Assembly (NCBI GenBank): GCA_018365455.1
Contig: JAGZJZ010000055.1
Coordinates: forward strand, 1 to 42,855
Direction of reading: 5' to 3'
Source: Clostridiales bacterium
Lineage (GTDB): Bacteria; Bacillota; Clostridia; Lachnospirales; Lachnospiraceae
Length of the DNA: 42,855 nt
Below, piece by piece: positions 34,999 through 42,846 of the stretch (positions are counted from its first letter, which is position 1; each line of letters starts with the position of its first letter). Below the pieces are notes generated by a model, which saw nothing but the letters and a program-made list of their open reading frames with translations, searched no databases and was not told the origin of the DNA. Both the position numbers and the translations under genes were made by a program.

Positions 34999-35056
34999 AT
35001 TTTCTACCGGAATTTTCCTTTCAAATTTAATTTAAATGAAAAAGGAGAGATGAACA

Positions 35057-35683
35057 ATGAGTTCTAACACAAATGTGGTGGGAAGGCCTGCCAGCAGAAC
35101 AAATTTAAAGACAATGGTACAGATCGGTATGCTGGGAGCGATTTCCGTCGTTCTTATGATGTTTGAGATACCCCTGTGGTTTGCTCCAAGCTTTTACCAG
35201 ATTGATTTAAGCGAGGTGCCTGTAATGATCGGGGCATTTGCATTGGGTCCATTAGCAGGTGCGGTAATCGAGCTGGTGAAGATTTTACTCCACTTTATAA
35301 TGAAAGGCAGCAGTACTGCCGGAGTTGGAGACTTGGCAAACTTTTTAATTGGCTGTGCATTGATTGTTCCGGCAGGACTGGTCTATAAAAAAGTACGTTC
35401 CAGAAAGGGAGCCCTGATCGGAATGATTCTTGGAATTATAACCATGGCGGTTATTGGAAGTCTGATGAATGCATTTGTCCTTCTTCCGGCATATGCAAAA
35501 GCATTCGGTATGCCGATTGATGCACTTGTTGGAATGGGAAGTGCGCTGAATCCTGCGATCGACAGTATTACGACCTTTGCATTATTTATGGTAGTTCCAT
35601 TTAACTTATTAAAAGGGGTTGTGGTTTCTGTAATAACATTTTTATTATATCGATACATCAGCCCAATCTTTAAGAAAAATTAG
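35057..35683 (+). CDS. ribU: Riboflavin ECF transporter S component
   Basis: RibU is the substrate-binding membrane unit that takes up riboflavin with the shared EcfAAT energising module. The 208-residue protein has about six membrane segments; the loop SFYQIDLSEVPVMIGAFALGPLAG (about residues 45-69) and the GALIGMILGIITMAVIGSLMNAF region are typical. GGAGAG precedes the ATG. Regulation by an FMN riboswitch supports the call. It is monocistronic, closed by a strong terminator. Confidence 0.95.
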   Translation: MSSNTNVVGRPASRTNLKTMVQIGMLGAISVVLMMFEIPLWFAPSFYQIDLSEVPVMIGAFALGPLAGAVIELVKILLHFIMKGSSTAGVGDLANFLIGCALIVPAGLVYKKVRSRKGALIGMILGIITMAVIGSLMNAFVLLPAYAKAFGMPIDALVGMGSALNPAIDSITTFALFMVVPFNLLKGVVVSVITFLLYRYISPIFKKN

Positions 35684-35730
35684 ATTATTTTCAGACAGGT
35701 ACTATTTTCTAAAATCTTGTATAAAAGCAG

Positions 35731-35776
35731 CAGAGAGTGAAATTCTATGAGAAAAGATTTCATTCTCTGTTTTTTT
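35731..35776 (+). terminator. Terminator of ribU
   Basis: CAGAGAGTGAAAT (35731-35743) pairs with ATTTCATTCTCTG (35757-35769, one G-T pair) and is followed by seven T. Confidence 0.9.
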
Positions 35777-35786
35777 CTGCTATAAT
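35758..35786 (+). promoter_or_regulatory. Promoter of the NUDIX gene
   Basis: TATAAT (35781-35786) is exact; the -35 candidate TTTCAT (35758-35763) at 17 bases is weak and lies in the 3' arm of the ribU terminator. Start codon follows at 35831. Confidence 0.45.
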
Positions 35787-35830
35787 AGAGTGAAAAGATT
35801 TGAAAATAGAAAAGTTTATGGAGGACAATC

Positions 35831-36439
35831 ATGAGCAGGATCAGGCACATTGATAAATTAACAGACAGCAGGCATCTGAATATGTATGAGCTGGAAGCCA
35901 GAAACCGTCTGGACAATCCGGTTGATTATTTTGTGGCATCCAGAGCAAAAGAGATAGATGATTTAAAGATAAGCACCCACAATCTTCAGCCAGATGGTGT
36001 GATCATATACAGTCTTTACGGTGATAAGCAGGATAAAGTAATCCTGATACGCCAGTACCGCTATGCGATTGACGGATATATTTATGAATTCCCGGCGGGT
36101 CTTGTGGATCCCGGTGAAGATTACAGGACCGCTGGTGCAAGGGAATTAAAAGAAGAAACAGGTCTGGATTTTCACCCGGTAAAGGTGGACGAAATGTATG
36201 AGAAGCCATATTTTACGACCATAGGAATGACAGATGAATGCTGCGCCTCCGTTTATGGATATGCAACCGGTGAAGTCAGCAAAGATGGTTTAGAGGATAA
36301 CGAAGACATCGAAGTAGTTATTGCGGACAGGGACGAAGTAAGAAGAATTTTAAAAGAAGAACGAGTGGCGATTATGTGTGCATATATGCTGATGCATTTC
36401 TTAAAAGATCAGGACGATCCGTTTGCCTTTTTAAAATAA
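35831..36439 (+). CDS. NUDIX hydrolase, ADP-ribose pyrophosphatase type
   Basis: The 202-residue protein carries a full Nudix box, GLVDPGEDYRTAGARELKEE plus TGL (about residues 90-112), preceded by the sheet VILIRQYRYAIDGYIYEFPAG, as in NudF/ADP-ribose pyrophosphatases. GGAGG precedes the ATG. It probably opens a run with the YcxB-like gene and tsaE. The substrate is inferred; other nucleoside-diphosphate sugars are possible. Confidence 0.85.
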   Translation: MSRIRHIDKLTDSRHLNMYELEARNRLDNPVDYFVASRAKEIDDLKISTHNLQPDGVIIYSLYGDKQDKVILIRQYRYAIDGYIYEFPAGLVDPGEDYRTAGARELKEETGLDFHPVKVDEMYEKPYFTTIGMTDECCASVYGYATGEVSKDGLEDNEDIEVVIADRDEVRRILKEERVAIMCAYMLMHFLKDQDDPFAFLK

Positions 36440-36482
36440 ATATGATAAACTGATTCATACAAAAAGCAGGAGGCGGGCGTTT

Positions 36483-36992
36483 ATGGAAGTGAAATTTGAT
36501 GTGAAAATGACGCAGAAAATCATGTATAATTTCTTGCTCAGTCATACGTACAAAAGCTTCAGTGGAGTAGTGGGTGTGCTATTTGGCGCAGTGGCGCTGG
36601 TTGTGTTTGCCATGACATTTGGGAAGGTGGAATCCTGGCAGAGTATCCTGTATCTGGTATTTGGTGTATGGTTTATACTCTATCTGCCAATTACACTATA
36701 TTTAAGATCTGTCAAGCAGGTGAAGTTAAATCCTGTTTTTAAAAAGCCCATAACCTATCTTTTAAATGACGAAGGAATTCAAACAATACAGGGTGATCAA
36801 AGCGCAGAACTGAAGTGGGAAGATCTGGTCAAAGTGACAGAAACGAAGTTAAGTCTGCTGGTATACACCGGAAAGCGGTATTCCTTTGTATTTCCAAAAG
36901 AATCCGTTGGGGAACAGTACGACGAATTACTGGGACTGATTCAGGGACATGTAGACGCCGGAAAAATAAAGATAAAAAGCGGATTGAAATAA
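36483..36992 (+). CDS. YcxB-like membrane protein
   Basis: The 169-residue protein has two adjacent transmembrane helices (about residues 25-42 and 50-72) followed by a cytoplasmic domain with TYLLNDEGIQTIQGD and KWEDLVKVTETKLSLLVYTGKRYSFVFPK, the layout of the YcxB-like family. Its role is unknown. AGGAGGCGGG precedes the ATG. Its last codons lie in the first unit of a 29-base tandem repeat that reaches the tsaE start. Confidence 0.78.
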   Translation: MEVKFDVKMTQKIMYNFLLSHTYKSFSGVVGVLFGAVALVVFAMTFGKVESWQSILYLVFGVWFILYLPITLYLRSVKQVKLNPVFKKPITYLLNDEGIQTIQGDQSAELKWEDLVKVTETKLSLLVYTGKRYSFVFPKESVGEQYDELLGLIQGHVDAGKIKIKSGLK

Positions 36993-37022
36993 GAATAAAG
37001 ATAAAAAGCAGGTTGAAATAAG
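36965..37022 (+). repeat. 29-base tandem duplication at the YcxB/tsaE junction
   Basis: The unit AATAAAGATAAAAAGC-(A/G)G-(A/G)TTGAAATAAG occurs twice head to tail with two differences. The first copy contains the YcxB stop codon and the second directly abuts the tsaE ATG at 37023. A recent duplication is likely; it provides the region used as tsaE ribosome site. Confidence 0.9.
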
Positions 37023-37442
37023 ATGATTATAGAAACATGGAGTGAAAACGAGACTTTCCAGGTAGGAAAGACTCTCGGAGATAAAGCAGAGAAAGGCCAG
37101 ATTTATACGCTCACAGGAGATCTGGGAGTGGGCAAGACCGTATTTACCAAGGGGCTGGCAGAAGGTCTGGGGATTACAGAGCCAATCAGCAGTCCCACCT
37201 TCACAATCGTGCAGATCTATGAAAGCGGAAAACTGCCGCTCTATCACTTTGACGTCTACCGGATTGGAGATGTGGAAGAGATGGAAGAAATCGGGTACGA
37301 AGATTATTTTTACGGAGAAGGAGTCTGCCTCATAGAGTGGGCGAATCTCATCGGTGAAATCCTGCCGGAAGGCATTATACCGGTGACAATCGAAAAAGAT
37401 TTGGAAAAAGGGTTTGATTACCGCCGCATAACCATAGGATAA
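37023..37442 (+). CDS. tsaE: tRNA t6A biosynthesis ATPase TsaE
   Basis: TsaE hydrolyses ATP for the TsaB-TsaD complex that makes N6-threonylcarbamoyladenosine at position 37 of tRNAs reading ANN codons. The 139-residue protein has Walker A GDLGVGKTVFTKGL (about residues 36-49), SSPTFTIVQIYE and the HFDVYRIGDVEEMEEIGYEDYF region. The ribosome site is weak (GCAGGTTGAAATAAG). tsaB follows 59 bases on and tsaD is 2.9 kb downstream, so the whole pathway apart from TsaC/YwlC is in this window. Confidence 0.95.
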   Translation: MIIETWSENETFQVGKTLGDKAEKGQIYTLTGDLGVGKTVFTKGLAEGLGITEPISSPTFTIVQIYESGKLPLYHFDVYRIGDVEEMEEIGYEDYFYGEGVCLIEWANLIGEILPEGIIPVTIEKDLEKGFDYRRITIG

Positions 37443-37464
37443 ACAAAAGTTGAAGGATAGCAGT

Positions 37465-37501
37465 ATTGCAGAAAGAATCTGCAATCTGCAATGGTATAAA
37501 T
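37465..37501 (+). promoter_or_regulatory. Leader hairpin of tsaB (matched to the one before tsaD)
   Basis: ATTGCAGA (37465-37472) pairs perfectly with TCTGCAAT (37478-37485). Sixteen bases separate it from the tsaB ATG and include AATGGTA, with an out-of-frame ATG-GTA-TAA at 37491. A second CTGCAAT (37486-37492) could compete for the 5' arm. The tsaD leader has the same elements at the same spacing. Confidence 0.6.
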
Positions 37502-38218
37502 ATGAAAATATTAGCGATAGACAGTTCAGGATTAGTTGCTTCCGTAGCAATTATAGAAGATGATAATATGCTGGCAGAGTATACGGTTAATTATAAGAAA
37601 ACACATTCACAGACCTTGCTGCCCATGCTGGATGAAATAGGAAAGATGATTGATCTGGATCTGGAATCCATTGATGCAATTGCAGTTGCAGCAGGTCCTG
37701 GTTCCTTTACAGGCCTTAGAATTGGTTCTGCTACGGCAAAGGGATTAGGGCTGGCACTTAAGAAACCGTTGGTTTCCATTCCTACCGTAGATGGACTTGC
37801 ATTTAATCTCTATGGCACAGATAAATTGATCTGTCCATTGATGGATGCCAGAAGAAACCAGGTGTATACAGGGATTTATGAGTTTCAGGGCAGAGAGTTC
37901 CGGGTTGTGGAAAAGCAAATGGCAGTCTCAGTCGGGGAAATTGTTGAGAAATTAAATCATTATGGCAGGGAAGTCATCTTGTTAGGAGATGGTGTTCCTG
38001 TCTATGCAGAGCAAATTAAGGATATGATAACGGTACCTTACTCCTTTGCACCGGCACATATGAACAAACAGCGCAGTGCGGCAGTAGGGACCCTTGCCAA
38101 AGCATATATAGAGGCTGGAAAGCTGGAGAATGCGGCGGACCACCAGCCCGATTACCTGCGTCTTTCCCAGGCGGAAAGAGAGCGGGCACAGCAGGAAGAA
38201 GCGGCAAAAGAAAAATGA
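37502..38218 (+). CDS. tsaB: tRNA t6A biosynthesis protein TsaB
   Basis: TsaB partners TsaD and TsaE in t6A synthesis; it is an ASKHA-fold protein without catalytic activity. I chose ATG 37502 (MKILAIDSSGLVASVAI), the family's usual N-terminus; an in-frame TTG at 37466 would lie inside the leader hairpin. The 238-residue protein has KTHSQTLLPMLDEIG and VAAGPGSFTGLRIGSATAKGLGLA. Its stop overlaps the rimI start (ATGA), so rimI is translationally coupled. Confidence 0.94.
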   Translation: MKILAIDSSGLVASVAIIEDDNMLAEYTVNYKKTHSQTLLPMLDEIGKMIDLDLESIDAIAVAAGPGSFTGLRIGSATAKGLGLALKKPLVSIPTVDGLAFNLYGTDKLICPLMDARRNQVYTGIYEFQGREFRVVEKQMAVSVGEIVEKLNHYGREVILLGDGVPVYAEQIKDMITVPYSFAPAHMNKQRSAAVGTLAKAYIEAGKLENAADHQPDYLRLSQAERERAQQEEAAKEK

Positions 38219-38649
38219 TTGAGATACGATTCATGAAGCAGGAAGATCTGGATGCCGTTGCCCGGATCGAACAGGAAACATTCTCACAGCCTTGGTCCAA
38301 AGAAGGTTTTGCATCCTCCCTTGCCAGGGAAGATACGCTCTATTTAAGTGCATTTTCAGACGGAGAACTGGCAGGCTATTGTGGTCTGCTCCAGGTTCTG
38401 GATGAAGGTGAAATTACAAATGTTGCAGTTAGAAAATGCTTTCGCGGACAGAAAATAGCCTCCCTGCTAATGGAAGAATTGTTAAAAAAAGGAAGCTTAA
38501 GGGGGATCACCTTTTTTGTTCTGGAGGTACGCAAGAGTAACTGTGCAGCAATCCGTCTATATGAAAAAAACGGATTTACAAAAGCCGGAATCCGCAAAAA
38601 TTTTTATGAAAAGCCAATAGAAGATGCAGTCATCATGAGTAAGCAGTGA
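38215..38649 (+). CDS. rimI: Ribosomal-protein alanine N-acetyltransferase RimI
   Basis: RimI acetylates the N-terminus of ribosomal protein S18. The 144-residue GNAT protein has the acetyl-CoA loop RGQKIASLLMEELL (about residues 81-94, a variant of RxxGxA) and the C-terminal NCAAIRLYEKNGF (about 109-121). The gene overlaps tsaB by four bases, a common arrangement. A weak terminator hairpin overlaps its stop. Confidence 0.9.
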   Translation: MIEIRFMKQEDLDAVARIEQETFSQPWSKEGFASSLAREDTLYLSAFSDGELAGYCGLLQVLDEGEITNVAVRKCFRGQKIASLLMEELLKKGSLRGITFFVLEVRKSNCAAIRLYEKNGFTKAGIRKNFYEKPIEDAVIMSKQ

Positions 38650-38665
38650 TGGTTGCTCTTTTTTT
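38637..38665 (+). terminator. Weak terminator at the rimI stop
   Basis: GAGTAA pairs with TTGCTC (one U-G) across a 10-base loop, followed by seven T. The stem includes the end of rimI. Confidence 0.5.
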
Positions 38666-38822
38666 GGAAAATCATACAGCAATTCCCACTATCATTGATG
38701 TATATTTTTCGTTATAATGACTTATATAAAGTAACTACTGTATTTTAGTGCAGCAGGTTACAACGCTATTTCAGGATATATGATATACAATGATTAACGT
38801 AGGAAAAGGGGAGGAAAAAAGC

Positions 38823-39047
38823 ATGAGACAAGCAAAAAAAATCTACTGCAATATGTGCGGAAAGGAATTTCACCTGGAGAACGAGATTGTGAAGGAAGGA
38901 ATTCTGTCGCTAGAGAAGTGCTGGGGATATTTTTCTGAAAAAGATGGTGAAATCCACGAGCTTGATCTATGTGAAGCGTGTTATGATAAGCTCATAAAAC
39001 AGTTTAAAATCCCCGTTACCGTGAAGAAACAAAAAGAATTTGTGTAA
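38823..39047 (+). CDS. Small protein with two CxxC knuckles, unknown
   Basis: ATG 38823 (MRQAKKIYCNMCG) follows GGGGAGG; an upstream in-frame ATG at 38790 lacks a site. The 74-residue protein has CNMC (residues 9-12) and CEAC (about 54-57), probably a single zinc site, with HLENEIVKEGILSLEKCWGYFSEKDGEIHELDLC between. The motif spacing suggests a treble-clef or ribbon. No known family is recognised. The TATAAT at 38713-38718 may be its promoter's -10 box. Confidence 0.7.
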   Translation: MRQAKKIYCNMCGKEFHLENEIVKEGILSLEKCWGYFSEKDGEIHELDLCEACYDKLIKQFKIPVTVKKQKEFV

Positions 39048-39203
39048 AGTTGCGCTTTTATCAAGGGGTTACATCTTGTTCCCGGCTTCCATCTGTGTTA
39101 AAATATACAATCAGATATTAAAATTTGACTTGGCTGTTTAAAATTAGGAAAACTGATAAAGGGCCATATTTTAAAATAGATTTGAAAAAGAAGGGAAATA
39201 CAG

Positions 39204-40115
39204 ATGTTAGATATATGTTTATTAGGAACCGGAGGGATGATGCCGCTGCCCCGCAGATGGCTGACAGCCTTGATGGCAAGGTATAACGGGAGCAGTATTT
39301 TAATTGACTGCGGCGAAGGAACCCAGATCGCAATTAAGGAAAAAGGGTGGAGCTTCAAACCCATTGACGTGATTTGCTTCACCCATTTTCATGGAGATCA
39401 TATAAGCGGTCTGCCGGGATTACTCCTGACCATGGGGAATGCGGAAAGAAATGAGCCTTTAACGTTAATCGGTCCCAAGGGACTGGAGAGAGTGGTAAAC
39501 GCATTGCGCGTCATTGCGCCGGAACTGCCGTTTGAACTGCAGTTTTTGGAAATCACCAATCCGGAAGAAACATTTGAAATGAATGGATATCGTATCCGGG
39601 CTTTCCGGGTGAATCATAATGTTGTCTGCTATGGCTATTCGATTGAAATAGACAGGGCAGGCCGTTTTGACGTTACCAGGGCAAAAGAACAGGAGATTCC
39701 AATGCCTTGCTGGAGCCGTCTGCAAAAAGGAGAAACCATTGAAGCGGAGGGCAAAATATATACACCGGATATGGTTCTTGGTGCCCCCAGAAAAGGGATA
39801 AAATTAACTTATTGTACAGATACCAGGCCTGTAAAAGCAATTTCGGAAAATGCAGCAGGCTCTGATTTATTTATCTGTGAAGGCATGTATGGAGAACCCG
39901 GTAAAGAACAAAAAGCAGTGGAACACAAACATATGACATTCACAGAAGCGGCAAAACTTGCAAAAGAAGCAGAAGTAAAAGAATTGTGGTTAACTCATTA
40001 CAGCCCGTCACTGATTCATCCGGAAGAATTTATGGGGGATGTACAGAAAATATTTCCCAACGCTTATCCGGGTAAAGACTGCAAATCGGTGGAACTGGAT
40101 TTTGATGAAGAATAG
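39204..40115 (+). CDS. rnz: Ribonuclease Z (tRNA 3' processing)
   Basis: RNase Z removes 3' trailers from tRNA precursors. The 303-residue metallo-beta-lactamase protein has the metal motif FTHFHGDHISGLPG (residues 59-72), LLGTGGMMPLPRR near the N-terminus, FRVNHNVVCYGYSIE (about 134-148), YCTDTRP (about 212-218), and the late HKHMTFTEAAKLAKEAEVKELWLTHYSP. GAAGGGA precedes the ATG. Both tRNA-Ser genes in this window lack an encoded CCA, so they need this enzyme. Confidence 0.92.
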   Translation: MLDICLLGTGGMMPLPRRWLTALMARYNGSSILIDCGEGTQIAIKEKGWSFKPIDVICFTHFHGDHISGLPGLLLTMGNAERNEPLTLIGPKGLERVVNALRVIAPELPFELQFLEITNPEETFEMNGYRIRAFRVNHNVVCYGYSIEIDRAGRFDVTRAKEQEIPMPCWSRLQKGETIEAEGKIYTPDMVLGAPRKGIKLTYCTDTRPVKAISENAAGSDLFICEGMYGEPGKEQKAVEHKHMTFTEAAKLAKEAEVKELWLTHYSPSLIHPEEFMGDVQKIFPNAYPGKDCKSVELDFDEE

Positions 40116-40264
40116 CCCGAAAAGCAGAAATCTTATTGCGTATTTGAAATATGCTCTATGTGCATAAGCAGACAGGCTTGCAACATGCACTGGAAAAGGC
40201 TGAAAGAAAATGAGAATTCGAAAGGAAGCCACGCTGTTATTCTTTCCGCCTGTTTTGTGGCAGT

Positions 40265-40300
40265 ATTGCGGATAGATCTGCAATCGGTAATGGTAGAACA
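40265..40300 (+). promoter_or_regulatory. Leader hairpin of tsaD (matched to the one before tsaB)
   Basis: ATTGCGGA (40265-40272) pairs with TCTGCAAT (40277-40284), one G-U pair replacing the A-U in tsaB. The next 16 bases contain AATGGTA and an out-of-frame ATG at 40290, 11 bases before the tsaD ATG, exactly as in tsaB. CAGTATTGC precedes both stems. Confidence 0.6.
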
Positions 40301-41326
40301 ATGGAAAAAAAAGATGTATTCATATTGGCGATAGAGAGTTCCTGTGATGAAACAGCTGCATCTGTAGTAAAAAACGGAAGAGAAGTATTATCCAATATCA
40401 TCTCATCCCAAATAGAATTGCACAAACTCTATGGAGGAGTGGTACCGGAAATAGCTTCCAGGAAACATATTGAAAAAATAAATCAGGTTATTGAAGAGGC
40501 GCTGGAAGAAGCGGGTATGACCCTGGATGATATGGATGCCATAGGCGTCACCTATGGTCCGGGACTTGTAGGTGCTCTTTTGGTAGGTGTGGCTGAGGCT
40601 AAGGCAATAAGCTATGCAAAAAAACTGCCTCTCATTGGGGTGCATCATATAGAAGGACATATTTCAGCAAACTATATCGAGAATCTCGATTTGGAACCGC
40701 CGTTTATCTGTCTGGTTGTATCTGGAGGACATACACATCTGGTGGTAGTCAAAGACTATGGAAAATATGAGATTATCGGAAGAACAAGGGACGATGCCGC
40801 AGGAGAAGCCTTCGACAAGGTGGCTAGGGCAATCGGACTGGGATACCCGGGAGGCCCTAAAATTGACAAACTGTCTAAAGAAGGAAATCCGGACGCAATT
40901 AAATTTCCAAAAGCGCATGTGGCTGACGCACCCTATGATTTTAGTTTCAGCGGCTTAAAATCGGCAGTGCTTAACTATCTAAACGGATGTAAAATGAAGA
41001 ACGAAACGATCGTAGAAGCAGATGTAGCTGCTTCCTTTCAAAAAGCAGTAACGGAAGTTCTGGTCGAACATGCCATGATGGCAGTGAAAGAATACGGGTA
41101 TGACAAATTCGCGATTGCAGGCGGTGTCGCTTCTAATTCCACACTTAGAAGTGCCATGGAAGTGGCATGCAGGGAAAATGGCGTTCAATTCTATCATCCT
41201 TCACCGATTTTCTGTACGGATAATGCGGCGATGATCGGGGTAGCGGCATATTACGAGTTTATCCAGGGAACCAGGCATGGATTAGATCTGAATGCAGTTC
41301 CCAATCTAAAACTGGGAGAGCGGTAA
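40301..41326 (+). CDS. tsaD: tRNA t6A threonylcarbamoyltransferase TsaD
   Basis: TsaD transfers threonylcarbamoyl to A37 of tRNA. The 341-residue protein has the ASKHA features IESSCDETAASVVKNGR, the metal-binding histidines in VHHIEGHISANYIE (about residues 112-125), CLVVSGGHTHLVVV and GGVASNSTLR (about 272-281). It belongs with tsaB and tsaE in the window. Its stop overlaps the ispD start by one base (TAATG), coupling the two. The Shine-Dalgarno signal is poor, so the leader hairpin may matter for translation. Confidence 0.97.
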   Translation: MEKKDVFILAIESSCDETAASVVKNGREVLSNIISSQIELHKLYGGVVPEIASRKHIEKINQVIEEALEEAGMTLDDMDAIGVTYGPGLVGALLVGVAEAKAISYAKKLPLIGVHHIEGHISANYIENLDLEPPFICLVVSGGHTHLVVVKDYGKYEIIGRTRDDAAGEAFDKVARAIGLGYPGGPKIDKLSKEGNPDAIKFPKAHVADAPYDFSFSGLKSAVLNYLNGCKMKNETIVEADVAASFQKAVTEVLVEHAMMAVKEYGYDKFAIAGGVASNSTLRSAMEVACRENGVQFYHPSPIFCTDNAAMIGVAAYYEFIQGTRHGLDLNAVPNLKLGER

Positions 41327-42027
41327 TGGACAAGGAAAAAAATGTTGCCATCGTGCTATGTGCAGGGCGTGGCACAAGAATGAACAGTGAAATACAAAAA
41401 CAGTATCTGCTTATTAAAGGGAAGCCGGTGGTATATTATTCATTATATGCTTTTGAAATGTGTCCCTTTATGGATGAAATCGTATTGGTTACGGGAAAAG
41501 ACGAAATAGAATACTGCCGGCAGGAAATCGTAGAAAAATATGGGCTGAAAAAAGTAAAGTCCATCGTGGCAGGCGGGAAAGAGCGCTATCATTCTGTTTT
41601 TGAGGGCTTAAAAGCAATTAAAAACAGTGATTATGTGTATATACATGATGGCGCAAGACCTTTTATTGACCAGGAACTGCTGCAGCGCGCCTGTGATTCT
41701 GTTCATATACATAAAGCATGTGTAGTCGGCATGCCCGTAAAAGATACGATTAAAATCATCAGTCCGGATGGATTTGCCCAACACACACCTGACCGCTCAA
41801 CACTGTGGATGGTTCAGACCCCCCAGGTATTCCAATACCAGATGGTATGGGAAGCTTATGAAAATATAATGCGAAATCCCGGAGTCCAGGTGACGGATGA
41901 TGCTATGGTCGTGGAGAAAATGGGGAAGGCAAAGATAAAACTGGTAGAAGGCTCCTACAAAAATATAAAAATAACTACCCCCGAAGATTTGGAAATTGCC
42001 GAAATATTTTGTAAAGATAAGATGTGA
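41326..42027 (+). CDS. ispD: 2-C-methyl-D-erythritol 4-phosphate cytidylyltransferase
   Basis: IspD is the third enzyme of the MEP isoprenoid pathway, joining CTP and methylerythritol phosphate. The 233-residue protein has the nucleotidyl motif VLCAGRGTRMNSEIQKQYLLI (about residues 10-30), AGGKERYHSVFEGL, VYIHDGARPFID and the late TPEDLEIAE. It is translated in overlap with tsaD. No clear terminator follows. Confidence 0.95.
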   Translation: MDKEKNVAIVLCAGRGTRMNSEIQKQYLLIKGKPVVYYSLYAFEMCPFMDEIVLVTGKDEIEYCRQEIVEKYGLKKVKSIVAGGKERYHSVFEGLKAIKNSDYVYIHDGARPFIDQELLQRACDSVHIHKACVVGMPVKDTIKIISPDGFAQHTPDRSTLWMVQTPQVFQYQMVWEAYENIMRNPGVQVTDDAMVVEKMGKAKIKLVEGSYKNIKITTPEDLEIAEIFCKDKM

Positions 42028-42195
42028 TTTCGTATGAACCGAAATATTCTTTGTATATTTTTCGAATATTGGGAAATAATTCTTTCGAATGTATTTAGTA
42101 CAGAAGAATGAGAAGCATGAAAGATATAAATAAAATATCTCCCTGATTCCATTGATCCATCCGGCTATCACTTTAGTAATCAGCAGGAAAGACCG

Positions 42196-42214
42196 CTTGA
42201 GCGTGTTTGAAAAT
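42196..42214 (-). repeat. Copy e of the recurrent intergenic motif (minus strand)
   Basis: On the minus strand the segment reads ATTTTCAAACACGCTCAAG, matching copy a over 15 bases. It lies in the 329-base gene-free spacer between ispD and tRNA-Ser, roughly 100 bases before the tRNA promoter. Confidence 0.5.
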
Positions 42215-42272
42215 GGTGGGCAGGAAGGTCAAAATGTGCCTAAAATACTAAGTTTTTGAAACAAATGAAAAA

Positions 42273-42292
42273 ATTTCAAAAAATTTTGAAAT
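42273..42292. promoter_or_regulatory. AT-rich inverted repeat upstream of the tRNA promoter
   Basis: ATTTCAAAA-AA-TTTTGAAAT is a perfect 9-bp inverted repeat five bases before the -35 box. It could be an UP-element-like activator region or an operator. Confidence 0.45.
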
Positions 42293-42297
42293 AGTTA

Positions 42298-42327
42298 TTG
42301 ACAGAATTTAGCTTTATATGGTAGAAT
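42298..42327 (+). promoter_or_regulatory. Promoter of the tRNA-Ser pair
   Basis: TTGACA (42298-42303), an 18-base spacer and TAGAAT (42322-42327) lie 30 bases before the first tRNA. Confidence 0.8.
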
Positions 42328-42356
42328 ACTTCTTGCACTGAGGTGTGCAAACAACT

Positions 42357-42442
42357 GGAGAGGTATCGAAGTGGTCATAACGAGGCGGTCTTGAAAACCG
42401 TTTGTCCGCAAGGGCGCGTGGGTTCGAATCCCACCCTCTCCG
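42357..42442 (+). tRNA. tRNA-Ser (anticodon UGA)
   Basis: Acceptor arms GGAGAGG and CCTCTCC pair fully. The anticodon stem GCGGT/ACCGT frames loop CTTGAAA with anticodon TGA (42392-42394). A long variable arm follows (class II), then T-arm GTGGG-TTCGAAT-CCCAC. CCA is not encoded. It reads UCA and related serine codons. Confidence 0.97.
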
Positions 42443-42495
42443 CTGAAAACATGCAAATGTTTTCTACAAAATTTAAGCAATAGTCGATTCAGCCA

Positions 42496-42584
42496 GGAGA
42501 AGTACCCAAGCGGCTGAAGGGGCTCCCCTGGAAAGGGAGTAGGTCGTTAATAGCGGCGCGAGGGTTCAAATCCCTCCTTCTCCG
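42496..42584 (+). tRNA. tRNA-Ser (anticodon GGA)
   Basis: GGAGAAG pairs with CTTCTCC. The anticodon stem CTCCC/GGGAG frames CTGGAAA with anticodon GGA (42530-42532). A long variable arm is present, and T-arm GAGGG-TTCAAAT-CCCTC. CCA is not encoded. It reads UCC and UCU. Confidence 0.97.
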
Positions 42585-42623
42585 TTGTCAGTGAAAAGCT
42601 TACAAAAAACTTTAAAAAAGTTG

Positions 42624-42652
42624 TTGACAAGCTTTAACAAATATGGTAATAT
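42624..42652 (+). promoter_or_regulatory. rRNA operon promoter
   Basis: TTGACA (42624-42629), exactly 17 bases and TAATAT (42647-42652) in AT-rich surroundings; the transcript would run through the rRNA leader to the window end. Confidence 0.85.
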
Positions 42653-42695
42653 TTAAAAGCTGACTTACAGAAACAAAATAAGACAAAGTTAGACA

Positions 42696-42780
42696 GAACC
42701 TTGATAATTGAACAGTGAAACAACCTTGAAAGATTCTATTAAAGAGATTTCAAAATTAAGAACCGACACATTTATGTGTC
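42696..42780 (+). other. rRNA leader: boxA-like element and hairpin
   Basis: GAACCTTGATAATTGAACAG (42696-42715) resembles boxA-type leader segments of Clostridia. The hairpin GACACA-TTTA-TGTGTC (42765-42780) follows. The rest, up to the window end, is leader with no coding sequence. Such elements support antitermination and processing of rRNA. Confidence 0.55.
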
Positions 42781-42846
42781 AACCTTAAAACAGTAATAAA
42801 GGGATAAAATTAGCTAGTAGTTGATTTTTGAACTAAGATCAAAACT

